Shown here in pieces: positions 5,833 to 13,042 of a stretch of 13,379 nt of DNA. The notes beneath the pieces are model-generated. The model searched no databases and was not told the origin of the DNA. It saw nothing but the letters and a program-made list of their open reading frames with translations. Source of the stretch: Pseudohongiella sp. (lineage in GTDB: Bacteria > Pseudomonadota > Gammaproteobacteria > Pseudomonadales > Pseudohongiellaceae); assembly GCA_030652635.1 (NCBI GenBank), contig JAUSPW010000196.1, forward strand, positions 1-13,379. The letters are read 5' to 3'. Position numbers and translations under genes: made by a program. Each line of letters begins with the position of its first letter. Position 1 is the stretch's first letter.

Positions 5833-8007
5833 CTACTGACCGATGGTCGCAACGATGGTGATCTGTTTGTTATCTGGTATTTCCTGGTACGAAAGCACTT
5901 TGATGCCGCTTAAGGTGAAACGTACAAACCGCGACAACAATGGTCTGAGCGGTGCTCCAACCAGTAAAACAGCTGGGTTGCCGGCAATTTCCTGCCGCTG
6001 CGCGGCCTGAACCAATGCTTGCTGTAAGCGTTCTGCAATACCGGGTTCTATGACAACGCTGTCATCTGAACTTGCCGCTTCCGCATGTTGTGCTGACTGT
6101 TGTACTGCTTTAAGCAAAATCTGTTCCAGTTGTGGATCAAGTGTCATGACTGGCAATTCTGCACGGGTGCCGTAGATGCCTTGAATGATCACTCGGGCCA
6201 GTGCCACTCGCACTGCAGAGGTCAATGACACCGAATCCATGGTCTTTGACGATGTCACTGCAAGCGCTTCGCCGATACTGCGCATATCTTTGACGGGGAT
6301 GCCTTCTTGCAGCAGGTTTTGCAGGACTTTGCGCAGAATATTGGGATTGATAAGCGTCGGAAGTTCTTCCGCCAGCTTTTTGGAAGTCTTGCCAAGCATG
6401 GCCAACAGCTCGTGAACTTCATCATGTCCCAACAGTTCATGCGCGTGTTTTTGCAGCAAGGTATTCATGTGTGTTGCAACAACGGTGCTGGCATCCACAA
6501 CGGTGTATCCAAGCGCCTGAACATGCTCGCGCTGGCTCGGTTCTATCCAGATTGCTTCCAGGCCAAACGCCGGATCTTTGGCAGAAATACCTTGCGCTCT
6601 GCCGTAAACTTGCCCCGGATTGATTGCCATCTCTCGCTCTGGATAAATCTCGGCGCCTCCGATGTTTACACCCATCAAATTGATGCGATATTCGTTAGGT
6701 TGCAGATCGAGGTTGTCGCGTATATGCACAGAGGGCACCAGGAAACCGAGATCCTGAGAAAGTTTCTTGCGGATGCCTTTGATGCGTCCAAGCAGCTGGC
6801 CGCCCTGATTTTTGTCCACCAAGGGGATAAGCCGGTATCCCACTTCCAAGCCAACAACATCAACGGGTGTTACATCACTCCAGCCCAGTTCCTGCTCAGT
6901 TGCTTTAGTTTTGGCCTCTTGCGCCGCCTTCTCTGCAATTACTTGTTCTGGCGGTGTTGGGATAATTTTGTGTTTGAAGTAAATAGCAATGGAGCCCGCG
7001 GCTGCCGCCAATGCCAGCGCCAAAAAAGCGAGGTGAGGCATGCCGGGCACAATGCCCATTACAAACAGGATGCCTGCAGCCACACCTAATGATCTTGGTG
7101 TGGCAAACATTTGACCGATCACCTGGGCGCCCATCATTTCGCTGGTATTGCTACGCGTCACCATAATCGCTGCCGCAGTCGACAAAATAAGCGCAGGAAT
7201 CTGTGCCACCAGACCATCACCGATGGTTAGCAGCGCGTATCGCTCTGCTGCCGTTGCAAAATCCAACCCATGTTGCATCATGCCGATGCCAAGACCACCA
7301 ATCATGTTGATGACAAGAATCAGAATACCCGCGACCGCATCACCTTTTACAAATTTACTGGCACCGTCCATGGAGCCATAAAAATCGGCTTCCTGAGTGA
7401 TTTCGCTACGACGTTTGCGCGCTTGCTCCTGATCAATCACTCCAGCGTTCAGGTCTGCATCTACCGCCATCTGTTTGCCAGGCATCGCATCCAGCGTGAA
7501 GCGCGCACTGACCTCAGCGATTCGCCCTGCACCCTTGGTGACAACCACAAAGTTGATAATCACCAGGATCAGAAACACAATCAAACCTACTGCGTAATTG
7601 CCACCAATGACCACTTCGCCAAAGGACTCGATGACTTTGCCTGCAGCTGCCCCACCTTCGTGTCCGTTCAGCAGCACCACCCGGGTTGATGCCACGTTCA
7701 ATGCCAGCCTTAGCAGTGTTGATACCAGGAGAATGGTTGGAAAAACCGCAAAATCCAGCGGACGCATGGCGTAGACAGATACGCTGAGAACTACCAGAGC
7801 AATCGTGATGTTAAAAGTGAAAAATACATCCAGCAAAATGGGAGGTACTGGCAGAGTCATCATGCCAAGAATTACCAACAGCAACAGCGGGATACCCAAA
7901 TTGCCTTGGGTGATATTCCTGGCGTTGCTCAGCAGATTTGTACGATCCAGATTACTGCCCAAATTCATGGTTGATGCCATTTTTAACTGAGTTGTGGTCG
8001 TTTTCAT
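5833..8007 (-). CDS. flhA: Flagellar type III export gate protein FlhA
   Basis: FlhA is the large export-gate subunit; its cytoplasmic ring docks chaperone-substrate complexes and it takes part in using the proton motive force. From ATG 8007 it has 724 residues. The N-terminal half carries about eight membrane segments, beginning near NLGIPLLLLVILGMMTLPVPP. The FHIPEP family signature RIAEVSARFTLDAMPGKQMA lies at about 162-181, in the large cytoplasmic loop. The C-terminal half (from about 350) is the soluble cytoplasmic domain. The start is uncertain: TTG 8034, ATG 8007, ATG 7980 and ATG 7968 share the frame and none has a clear Shine-Dalgarno. Related proteins begin close to the LDRTNLL stretch, so a shorter form is possible. 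It is separated from flhB by the window's largest gap and probably has its own promoter. Confidence 0.96.
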   Translation of the reverse strand: MKTTTTQLKMASTMNLGSNLDRTNLLSNARNITQGNLGIPLLLLVILGMMTLPVPPILLDVFFTFNITIALVVLSVSVYAMRPLDFAVFPTILLVSTLLRLALNVASTRVVLLNGHEGGAAAGKVIESFGEVVIGGNYAVGLIVFLILVIINFVVVTKGAGRIAEVSARFTLDAMPGKQMAVDADLNAGVIDQEQARKRRSEITQEADFYGSMDGASKFVKGDAVAGILILVINMIGGLGIGMMQHGLDFATAAERYALLTIGDGLVAQIPALILSTAAAIMVTRSNTSEMMGAQVIGQMFATPRSLGVAAGILFVMGIVPGMPHLAFLALALAAAAGSIAIYFKHKIIPTPPEQVIAEKAAQEAKTKATEQELGWSDVTPVDVVGLEVGYRLIPLVDKNQGGQLLGRIKGIRKKLSQDLGFLVPSVHIRDNLDLQPNEYRINLMGVNIGGAEIYPEREMAINPGQVYGRAQGISAKDPAFGLEAIWIEPSQREHVQALGYTVVDASTVVATHMNTLLQKHAHELLGHDEVHELLAMLGKTSKKLAEELPTLINPNILRKVLQNLLQEGIPVKDMRSIGEALAVTSSKTMDSVSLTSAVRVALARVIIQGIYGTRAELPVMTLDPQLEQILLKAVQQSAQHAEAASSDDSVVIEPGIAERLQQALVQAAQRQEIAGNPAVLLVGAPLRPLLSRFVRFTLSGIKVLSYQEIPDNKQITIVATIGQ

Positions 8008-8010
8008 GAA

Positions 8011-8030
8011 AGCGTCAGGGTTTCGACGCT
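8011..8030 (-). promoter_or_regulatory. Short hairpin directly upstream of the flhA ATG
   Basis: Perfect 6-bp inverted repeat AGCGTC (8011-8016) / GACGCT (8025-8030) with an 8-nt loop. It lies 3 nt upstream of the ATG at 8007, where a ribosome-binding site would be, and no Shine-Dalgarno is visible there. If the TTG at 8034 is the true start, it is inside the coding sequence instead. Confidence 0.4.
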
Positions 8031-8067
8031 GCAACAGAAAAAGCTGACCTGTTCACCAAATTCTTGA

Positions 8068-8099
8068 CGCTGTTTGTTAAAAAACATCAGAAAACAGCG
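8068..8099 (-). promoter_or_regulatory. Inverted repeat in the flhA 5' leader
   Basis: Perfect 8-bp inverted repeat CGCTGTTT (8068-8075) / AAACAGCG (8092-8099) around a 16-nt loop. It lies just downstream of the predicted transcription start near 8105. No T-run follows it on the minus strand, so it is not a standard terminator. Confidence 0.4.
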
Positions 8100-8114
8100 C
8101 GCCCAACAGGTACT

Positions 8115-8132
8115 CTGCAAAAGTCGTGCACA
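8115..8132 (-). promoter_or_regulatory. Candidate sigma-54 promoter for flhA
   Basis: The minus strand reads TGTGCACGACTTTTGCAG. Against TGGCAC-N5-TTGCA, the TTGCA -12 box is perfect and the spacing is correct (second G at 8129, GC at 8118-8117), but the first G of the -24 GG is T. The predicted start is near 8105. In pseudomonads flhA belongs to the FleQ/sigma-54 class, which supports the call; the missing G lowers confidence. Confidence 0.5.
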
Positions 8133-8254
8133 CTTTCAGTCAAAGGCAAAAATAAATTGAGATAACGGGGGCGGGGTAACAAAAACAATGGCTTGTAGGG
8201 TGTTGAAGGCGCTATCCATCAACATCAAAACGGAGATGTCGGGGGGACGCAGTT

Positions 8255-9388
8255 TTAATCGTGACGCAAGTCCTCAGGCACTTGCAGGTCTTTACTGAGG
8301 ACGGGTTTGGGTCCTTTACCAGGTTTGTATTGTCGGAGTTGGAAGACATAGGCAAGTACCTGGGCAACCGCTTTGTACAGTCCTTCAGGGATTTCTTCAT
8401 CCAGACGGGTATTGTAAAAAATGGCGCGAGCAAGCACGGGTGACTCGACGATGGTGATGTTATTAAGCCGGGCAACTTCCCGAATTTTCAACGCAATCAA
8501 GTCAACTCCCTTGGCTAACAAAACAGGAGCCCCATCACCGCCTTGTTGGTACTTCAGTGCGACAGAGTAATGTTCAGGGTTAGTGATGATGACATCAGCC
8601 TGAGGCAGGTTAGACATCATGCGATTTTGTGTCATCTGATACTGCAGTTGACGAATACGTTGTTTGACCTCCGGTTTACCTTCGGAATCCTTCATTTCAT
8701 CTTTGACCTGTTGCAAGGTCATCTTAAGTTTCTGGGTGTGCGAGTGTATCTGGAACGGCACATCAATCAGCGTGATTAGAATCATTGCACAGGACATACC
8801 CAGCACTGACCATCCCAGAATGGTCAGTGTATGTTGCATGGCAGGCAGTATCGGTTCGGAATAGATCTGCATGATGCGGTCGGTGTTGAGCACAAATATA
8901 AGCAGCGCGATGGATGCTACCACCACCACTTTGCCAGCCGCTTTGGCCAGTTCTACCAAGGCTTTGCTGCCAAACATGCGTTTGAGCCCTGCCATCGGAT
9001 CCATACGATTGGCTTTGGGCATCACCGCCTTGAATGTCATGTTCCAACCACCCAGCGAGATGGGACCTAGGATTGCTGCAATCAGTAACACGATAAATAT
9101 GGGGCCAAGCGATCTGAGGCCTTCCATAATTGATACTTCCAGGTGTTGTAACATCGCGCTGGTGTCAAATATCTGACTGCGGTCAAACGAAAAGTTATGG
9201 ACCATGATGCCGCGCATGGATTCAATCATGAATCCGCCAAAAATTAACAAGGCACCACTGCCGGCTAACAGGATCGCCATGGTGTTAAGTTCGCGGGAGC
9301 GAACGGTGTCACCGTCCTCTTTTGCTTTTTCAAGGCGTTTGGAGGTGGGTTCTTGCGACTTTTCCGACGAGGAGTCTTCTTCAGCCAT
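8255..9388 (-). CDS. flhB: Flagellar export switch protein FlhB
   Basis: Export-gate membrane protein that switches secretion from rod/hook to filament substrates through autocleavage of its cytoplasmic domain. The 377 residues start with the usual acidic, polar tail (SQEPTSKRLEKAKEDG, 11-26), followed by four membrane segments (about 36-56, 90-112, 145-167 and 186-210), a charged linker helix and the cytoplasmic domain. The cleavage motif reads NPEH (270-273) within TNPEHYSVALKY, where most family members have NPTH; the Asn-Pro pair and the His are kept. GAGGAG lies about 10 nt before the ATG, with a 19-nt gap after fliR. It is last in the fliL-flhB run. Confidence 0.97.
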   Translation of the reverse strand: MAEEDSSSEKSQEPTSKRLEKAKEDGDTVRSRELNTMAILLAGSGALLIFGGFMIESMRGIMVHNFSFDRSQIFDTSAMLQHLEVSIMEGLRSLGPIFIVLLIAAILGPISLGGWNMTFKAVMPKANRMDPMAGLKRMFGSKALVELAKAAGKVVVVASIALLIFVLNTDRIMQIYSEPILPAMQHTLTILGWSVLGMSCAMILITLIDVPFQIHSHTQKLKMTLQQVKDEMKDSEGKPEVKQRIRQLQYQMTQNRMMSNLPQADVIITNPEHYSVALKYQQGGDGAPVLLAKGVDLIALKIREVARLNNITIVESPVLARAIFYNTRLDEEIPEGLYKAVAQVLAYVFQLRQYKPGKGPKPVLSKDLQVPEDLRHD

Positions 9389-9407
9389 GATTTAACAGCT
9401 CCTCAAG

Positions 9408-10181
9408 TCAGTTAAGTAGTGCGCGCATGCGGATAAACATGTCGGTAAACACCGTGCGTGAAATTTCTTCGAAGTAACCCATGGTCATCCAGATGATAAA
9501 CAAGCCGAACATCAACGCAACCGGAAAGCCCAGGGCAAAAATATTCATTTGTGGTGCTGCACGGGTCATGATGCCAAACGCAAAGTTAGTGATCAGCAAG
9601 GCGGTCAGCGCGGGCAATGCAAGTAACAAAGCACTTGAGAATACCCAGCTTATCGTGCTGATAAGTCGATAATAAATATCTCTATCTACGGCTGTGCTGC
9701 TGATGGGAATCTGTTCAAAACTCTCGGCAATCACTGAAATCATAACCAGATGCCCATCGAACAGGACAAACAACATGGTGACAAACATCAAATAGAAGCT
9801 ACTCAGAATCGCCACATTGATACCATTGGTTGGATCAACCATGGACGCAAAACCAAGGCCCATCTGCATGGCGATCAATTGCCCTAGCACTATAAATATC
9901 TGAAACACCATCTGCATGAAGAAACCCAGCGCAAACCCAATCAGTACCTGTTGCAACACAATCAGAAATGCTGGAATCGACAGAGCCGGGACTTCAGGTA
10001 CGTCGGGTAAAGTCGGCGCTATCAGGATCGATACAGCTAACGCCAGAATGAGACGTACGCGGGCTGGTACAAAATTCGACCCCACCACCGGTGCTGCCAG
10101 GAAAAAGCCCATGATTCTGAACAAAGGCCAAAGGAAACTGCCCACCAGCGCACCAATTTCGGCTTCGGTATAACTGATCAC
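9408..10181 (-). CDS. fliR: Flagellar export gate protein FliR
   Basis: Membrane subunit that joins the FliP-FliQ helical export pore. From the GTG at 10181 the protein has 257 residues, the usual FliR length, and begins (M)ISYTEAEIGALVGSFLWPLFRI, like family N-termini. Several hydrophobic segments follow, with conserved GFALGFFMQMVFQ and the loop region GLGFASMVDPTNG in the middle. The frame extends to an ATG at 10256, but that form would overlap fliQ by 70 nt and add a non-family N-terminus, so I reject it. The GTG lies 5 nt after the fliQ stop with GGG about 8 nt upstream, suggesting coupled translation. The stop overlaps the flhB Shine-Dalgarno region. Confidence 0.95.
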   Translation of the reverse strand: MISYTEAEIGALVGSFLWPLFRIMGFFLAAPVVGSNFVPARVRLILALAVSILIAPTLPDVPEVPALSIPAFLIVLQQVLIGFALGFFMQMVFQIFIVLGQLIAMQMGLGFASMVDPTNGINVAILSSFYLMFVTMLFVLFDGHLVMISVIAESFEQIPISSTAVDRDIYYRLISTISWVFSSALLLALPALTALLITNFAFGIMTRAAPQMNIFALGFPVALMFGLFIIWMTMGYFEEISRTVFTDMFIRMRALLN

Positions 10182-10186
10182 TTTGC

Positions 10187-10459
10187 TTACCCAACCAAAA
10201 ACGGAATACTGAGAACTAGTTGTTCTGTGTAATCCATAATTCGGCGCAGCAGCCATGGGCCGGTAATGATGATCACAATCAGAGTGACCAACAAACGAGG
10301 CAAAAAGCTCAATGTTTGCTCGTTAATCTGTGTGGCTGCCTGGAAGGTACTGATTACCAATCCAATCAGTAGACTTGGCATTACAATAACCGCCACGAGT
10401 AACACTATCAGCCACATCGCTTCGCGCCAGATACCTACTGCAACATCGGGTGTCATCAT
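10187..10459 (-). CDS. fliQ: Flagellar export gate protein FliQ
   Basis: Small two-helix membrane protein, about four copies of which wrap the FliP-FliR pore. The 90 residues match the family length. Two hydrophobic segments (about 14-38 and 52-72) are separated by the conserved polar loop STFQAATQINEQTLSFLPR, and GPWLLRRIMDYTEQL follows the second. GGAG lies 7 nt before the first ATG (10459); a second ATG follows directly, and I chose the better-spaced one. The start lies 2 nt after the fliP stop, so translation is probably coupled. Confidence 0.96.
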   Translation of the reverse strand: MMTPDVAVGIWREAMWLIVLLVAVIVMPSLLIGLVISTFQAATQINEQTLSFLPRLLVTLIVIIITGPWLLRRIMDYTEQLVLSIPFLVG

Positions 10460-10461
10460 GG

Positions 10462-11247
10462 TCAGACTCCAAAACTCATTGCCAACGTGCCTATCACCAT
10501 GGCCCAGCCGTCAATCAACACAAACAGCATGATCTTGAAAGGCAGCGAAATGATGATGGGTGACAACATCATCATGCCCATCGCCATCAACACGCTGGCG
10601 ACGACCAGGTCGATCACCAAAAACGGAATGAATAGCAGGAACCCGATCTGAAACGCAGTTTTTAATTCGCTGGTCACAAATGCTGGAATCAAAACAGTAA
10701 TGGGCACCTCGTCGATACTGGCAACTTCCGGTGTGTCTGAAAGCTCCAGGAACAATTGAAGGTCGGATTCGCGAGTCTGTGCTGACATAAACGTGCGAAA
10801 TGGGATTTCGGCCAGAGTTAATGCTTCCTGAGCGGATATCTCTTCACTGATGTAAGGCTGAATGGCTGTTTCGTTTAACTGCTGGAAAACCGGCGTCATG
10901 ATGAATATCGACAAAAACAGCGCAAGACCCAGCAAAATCTGGTTGGAGGGTGTCTGTTGCAGCCCTAATGCCTGTCTCAAAATGGCGAATACCACAATAA
11001 TTCGTGTAAACGACGTCATCATCATGGCCAACGCGGGCAGCAGTGTGAGCGCCGTCATGATGGCCAGGATTTGCAGCGAGACCGTGTATTGTTGTCCGCC
11101 GTCGTCACCGGTAGTGACGGACAACGCCGGAATGCCGGTCAAGAGGTTTTGTGCCTCTGGCAGTGTGCTGATGGTGGTAGTGTCTTGCGCGATCAGGGAT
11201 GTGGACAACAGCAGCGCGCACAGGGTCAGAATCAGTTTCTGTATCAC
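10462..11247 (-). CDS. fliP: Flagellar export gate protein FliP
   Basis: Core pore subunit of the flagellar type III export gate; five copies with one FliR form the channel. The 261 residues include a cleavable-type signal peptide (about 1-20, hydrophobic core LILTLCALLLSTSLI), membrane segments near 56-76, 82-95 and 104-120, a periplasmic domain (about 121-185), and C-terminal segments from about 186 onward. The methionine-rich gate stretch MAMGMMMLSP (221-230) and the family signature PFKIMLFVLIDGW (236-248) are present. The start is GTG 11247, which overlaps the fliO stop by 4 nt (GTGA) and has AGGGAAA upstream, so coupling with fliO is likely. Confidence 0.97.
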   Translation of the reverse strand: MIQKLILTLCALLLSTSLIAQDTTTISTLPEAQNLLTGIPALSVTTGDDGGQQYTVSLQILAIMTALTLLPALAMMMTSFTRIIVVFAILRQALGLQQTPSNQILLGLALFLSIFIMTPVFQQLNETAIQPYISEEISAQEALTLAEIPFRTFMSAQTRESDLQLFLELSDTPEVASIDEVPITVLIPAFVTSELKTAFQIGFLLFIPFLVIDLVVASVLMAMGMMMLSPIIISLPFKIMLFVLIDGWAMVIGTLAMSFGV

Positions 11248-11651
11248 AAGCGTTTCCCTGTCACAGTGTTTAGTAGTATTTGTTGAAACGATTGTTTTCC
11301 GGGGGCTGGTGCGCCCTGGTTTGCCGCAACATCCGTGTTGATGACAGCCTGCTCAAATACGTGCAGTGTATTAACGCGCCCGGGTGCAATGCCAATCAAC
11401 AGTTGTTTATCGCCAACCTGCACCAGGGCAATGCGTTCTTTGTTACCAACGGGCAACATACTCAGCATTTTGATGGCGCCAGCATTTTGCAACTGTAAAC
11501 CACCAATGCGCCTGGCAAGCCAGGCCAGCAGCAGGATCAATCCAACAACAAGCAATAACCAAAGTAAGGTTTGGCCTACTGCGCTTGCACCACCCGCGCC
11601 GAGTAAAGAAACAGGTTCAAGGGTTTCGCCGGCAGTTGTTAATTCCGCCAT
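11244..11651 (-). CDS. fliO: Flagellar export assembly protein FliO
   Basis: FliO is a poorly conserved bitopic membrane protein that helps assemble the FliP ring. The 135 residues show a short polar N-terminus, one membrane segment (about 26-46, TLLWLLLVVGLILLLAWLARR) and a small cytoplasmic domain with the FliO-like pattern LSMLPVGNKERIALVQVGDKQ and IGIAPG. The identity rests on this pattern plus position between fliN and fliP. The ATG follows the fliN stop after 2 nt and no good Shine-Dalgarno is visible, so re-initiation after fliN is likely. Confidence 0.93.
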   Translation of the reverse strand: MAELTTAGETLEPVSLLGAGGASAVGQTLLWLLLVVGLILLLAWLARRIGGLQLQNAGAIKMLSMLPVGNKERIALVQVGDKQLLIGIAPGRVNTLHVFEQAVINTDVAANQGAPAPGKQSFQQILLNTVTGKRL

Positions 11652-11653
11652 GA

Positions 11654-12010
11654 TTAACGTAACTTCTTGATGCGTTCAGAGGGGCTGATGACATCCGTCA
11701 TGCGAATACCAAACTTGTCGTTCACAACCACCACCTCACCGTGGGCAATCAAAGTACCATTAACCAATACATCTAATGGTTCCCCCGCCAAGCGGTCAAG
11801 TTCGATGACAGAACCCTGATTCAGCTGTAATAAATTTCGTATGGTTATGGCAGTACTGCCAACTTCCATAGAGATGCGCACTGGGATATCCAGAATGACA
11901 TCCAGATCCGGCGCTCTGGTTTTTTTGTCAGCATCAGCAGATTTGGAAAACGCATCTTCCTCCATCGCTGCTGCCCACTCATCTGCCATAGCCTTGTCGT
12001 CACTCATCAT
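11654..12010 (-). CDS. fliN: Flagellar motor switch protein FliN
   Basis: C-ring protein that, with FliM, forms the lower switch ring, binds export component FliH and contributes to CheY-P sensing. The 118 residues contain an acidic N-terminal part with MADEWAAAMEEDAF and a C-terminal SpoA domain (about 36-112): LDVILDIPVRISMEVGST, the LLQLNQGSVIELDRLAGEPLD core, and the conserved end VVVVNDKFGIRMTDVIS. GAGGAA lies 4-5 nt before the first of two adjacent ATGs (12010; the second is 12007). fliM ends 47 nt upstream and fliO starts 2 nt downstream. Confidence 0.97.
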   Translation of the reverse strand: MMSDDKAMADEWAAAMEEDAFSKSADADKKTRAPDLDVILDIPVRISMEVGSTAITIRNLLQLNQGSVIELDRLAGEPLDVLVNGTLIAHGEVVVVNDKFGIRMTDVISPSERIKKLR

Positions 12011-12057
12011 GTTTCCTCGTTAATTCATTTATGCGTAATTTGTTTAGAGCTGCCAAT

Positions 12058-13026
12058 TCACTTCTGATGACGTCTGTGCACACCTTCTATGCGCAGTGCC
12101 AGATTGCCATTTGACATACCAATACGTGTATTGAACATCGGAATACCATTGGCTTTAAGTACAACAGTTTCCGGCATTTCTATCGGGATCACATCGCCTG
12201 CTTCCAGATCGACAACATCCCGCAGTGTGATGGAGCGTTCAAACAGATCACACGTGAAATCAACGGTTGCATCTTTAATTTGCTCGCGCAGTGCATTGCC
12301 CCAGCGTTCATCATGCTCATCTACATCACTTTGCATACCCGCGTCCAGCAGCTCGCGTATGGGTTCAATCATGGCATAGGGCTGGGTAATATGAATGTCG
12401 CCGCCACCGCCATCGAGCTCTATGTGAAAAGTGCTGACCACAACAACTTCACTGGGGCTGACAATATTGGCCATGGCTGGGTTGACTTCCGAGCGCAGGT
12501 AGTCAAATTCGAGTTTGTAAACGTTGCGCCATGCTTCACCAAGATCGGCAAAAATCTGGTTCAGTACCATCTGCACTACACGCAGTTCTGTGGGAGTGAA
12601 TTCCCTGCCTTCAATTTTTGCGTGACGTCCATCACCACCAAAATAGTTATCGACCAACTTAAACACCAGCTTGGCATCCAGCACAATCAACGCTGTGCCG
12701 CGCAAGGGCCGAAACTTGACCAGATTCAAACTGGTAGGAACATAGAGCGTGTGAAGGTATTCGCCAAACTTGGTGATCTGAACACCACCGATGGAGACGT
12801 CTGCGGTGCGACGCAATAAATTGAATAAACTGATGCGCGTGCCGCGCGCAAATCGTTCATTGATCATTTCGAGGGTCGGCATACGCCCGCGCACAATGCG
12901 ATCCTGCGTGGTCAGATCATACGGGCGAACCGACCCGGCATCCTCTTCAAGGCCGGGGTCAAGCATGGAGTCATCAACACCGTGCAATAACGCGTCAATT
13001 TCGTCTTGTGATAACAGATCCTGCAT
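12058..13026 (-). CDS. fliM: Flagellar motor switch protein FliM
   Basis: C-ring subunit that receives CheY-P and sets rotation direction. The 322 residues start with the CheY-docking peptide LLSQDEIDALLHGV (4-17), almost the same as in enteric FliM. A linker (about 18-35) and the middle domain follow, with DLTTQDRIVRGRMPTLEMI and the switch/FliG-contact motif FGGDG (129-133). The C-terminal SpoA domain (about 245-320) contains LEAGDVIPIEMPE and ends LRIEG. The ATG 13026 has only a weak AGAGA upstream and lies 16 nt after the fliL stop. All functional elements appear intact. Confidence 0.98.
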   Translation of the reverse strand: MQDLLSQDEIDALLHGVDDSMLDPGLEEDAGSVRPYDLTTQDRIVRGRMPTLEMINERFARGTRISLFNLLRRTADVSIGGVQITKFGEYLHTLYVPTSLNLVKFRPLRGTALIVLDAKLVFKLVDNYFGGDGRHAKIEGREFTPTELRVVQMVLNQIFADLGEAWRNVYKLEFDYLRSEVNPAMANIVSPSEVVVVSTFHIELDGGGGDIHITQPYAMIEPIRELLDAGMQSDVDEHDERWGNALREQIKDATVDFTCDLFERSITLRDVVDLEAGDVIPIEMPETVVLKANGIPMFNTRIGMSNGNLALRIEGVHRRHQK

Positions 13027-13042
13027 GTGAGTCTCTTTTGAT

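Larger units (their letters stand above)
8008..8254. other. flhB-flhA intergenic region with flhA leader
   Basis: No gene is supported in these 247 nt. Read on the minus strand, it starts with a C-rich, G-poor stretch after the flhB stop (C runs at about 8167-8176 and 8241-8246), then an AT-rich stretch near 8148-8163, a sigma-54-like promoter (8115-8132), an inverted repeat (8068-8099) and a short hairpin (8011-8030) immediately before the flhA ATG. No intrinsic terminator was found. Confidence 0.7.

Noticed and set aside
8221..8254. ACATC...GATGT hairpin after flhB as an intrinsic terminator
   Set aside because: Weak 5-bp stem and the T-rich tract lies in the loop, not after the stem.
10182..10256. 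Longer fliR start at ATG 10256
   Set aside because: It lies inside fliQ and adds 25 residues with no resemblance to FliR. GTG 10181 gives the normal length and N-terminus.
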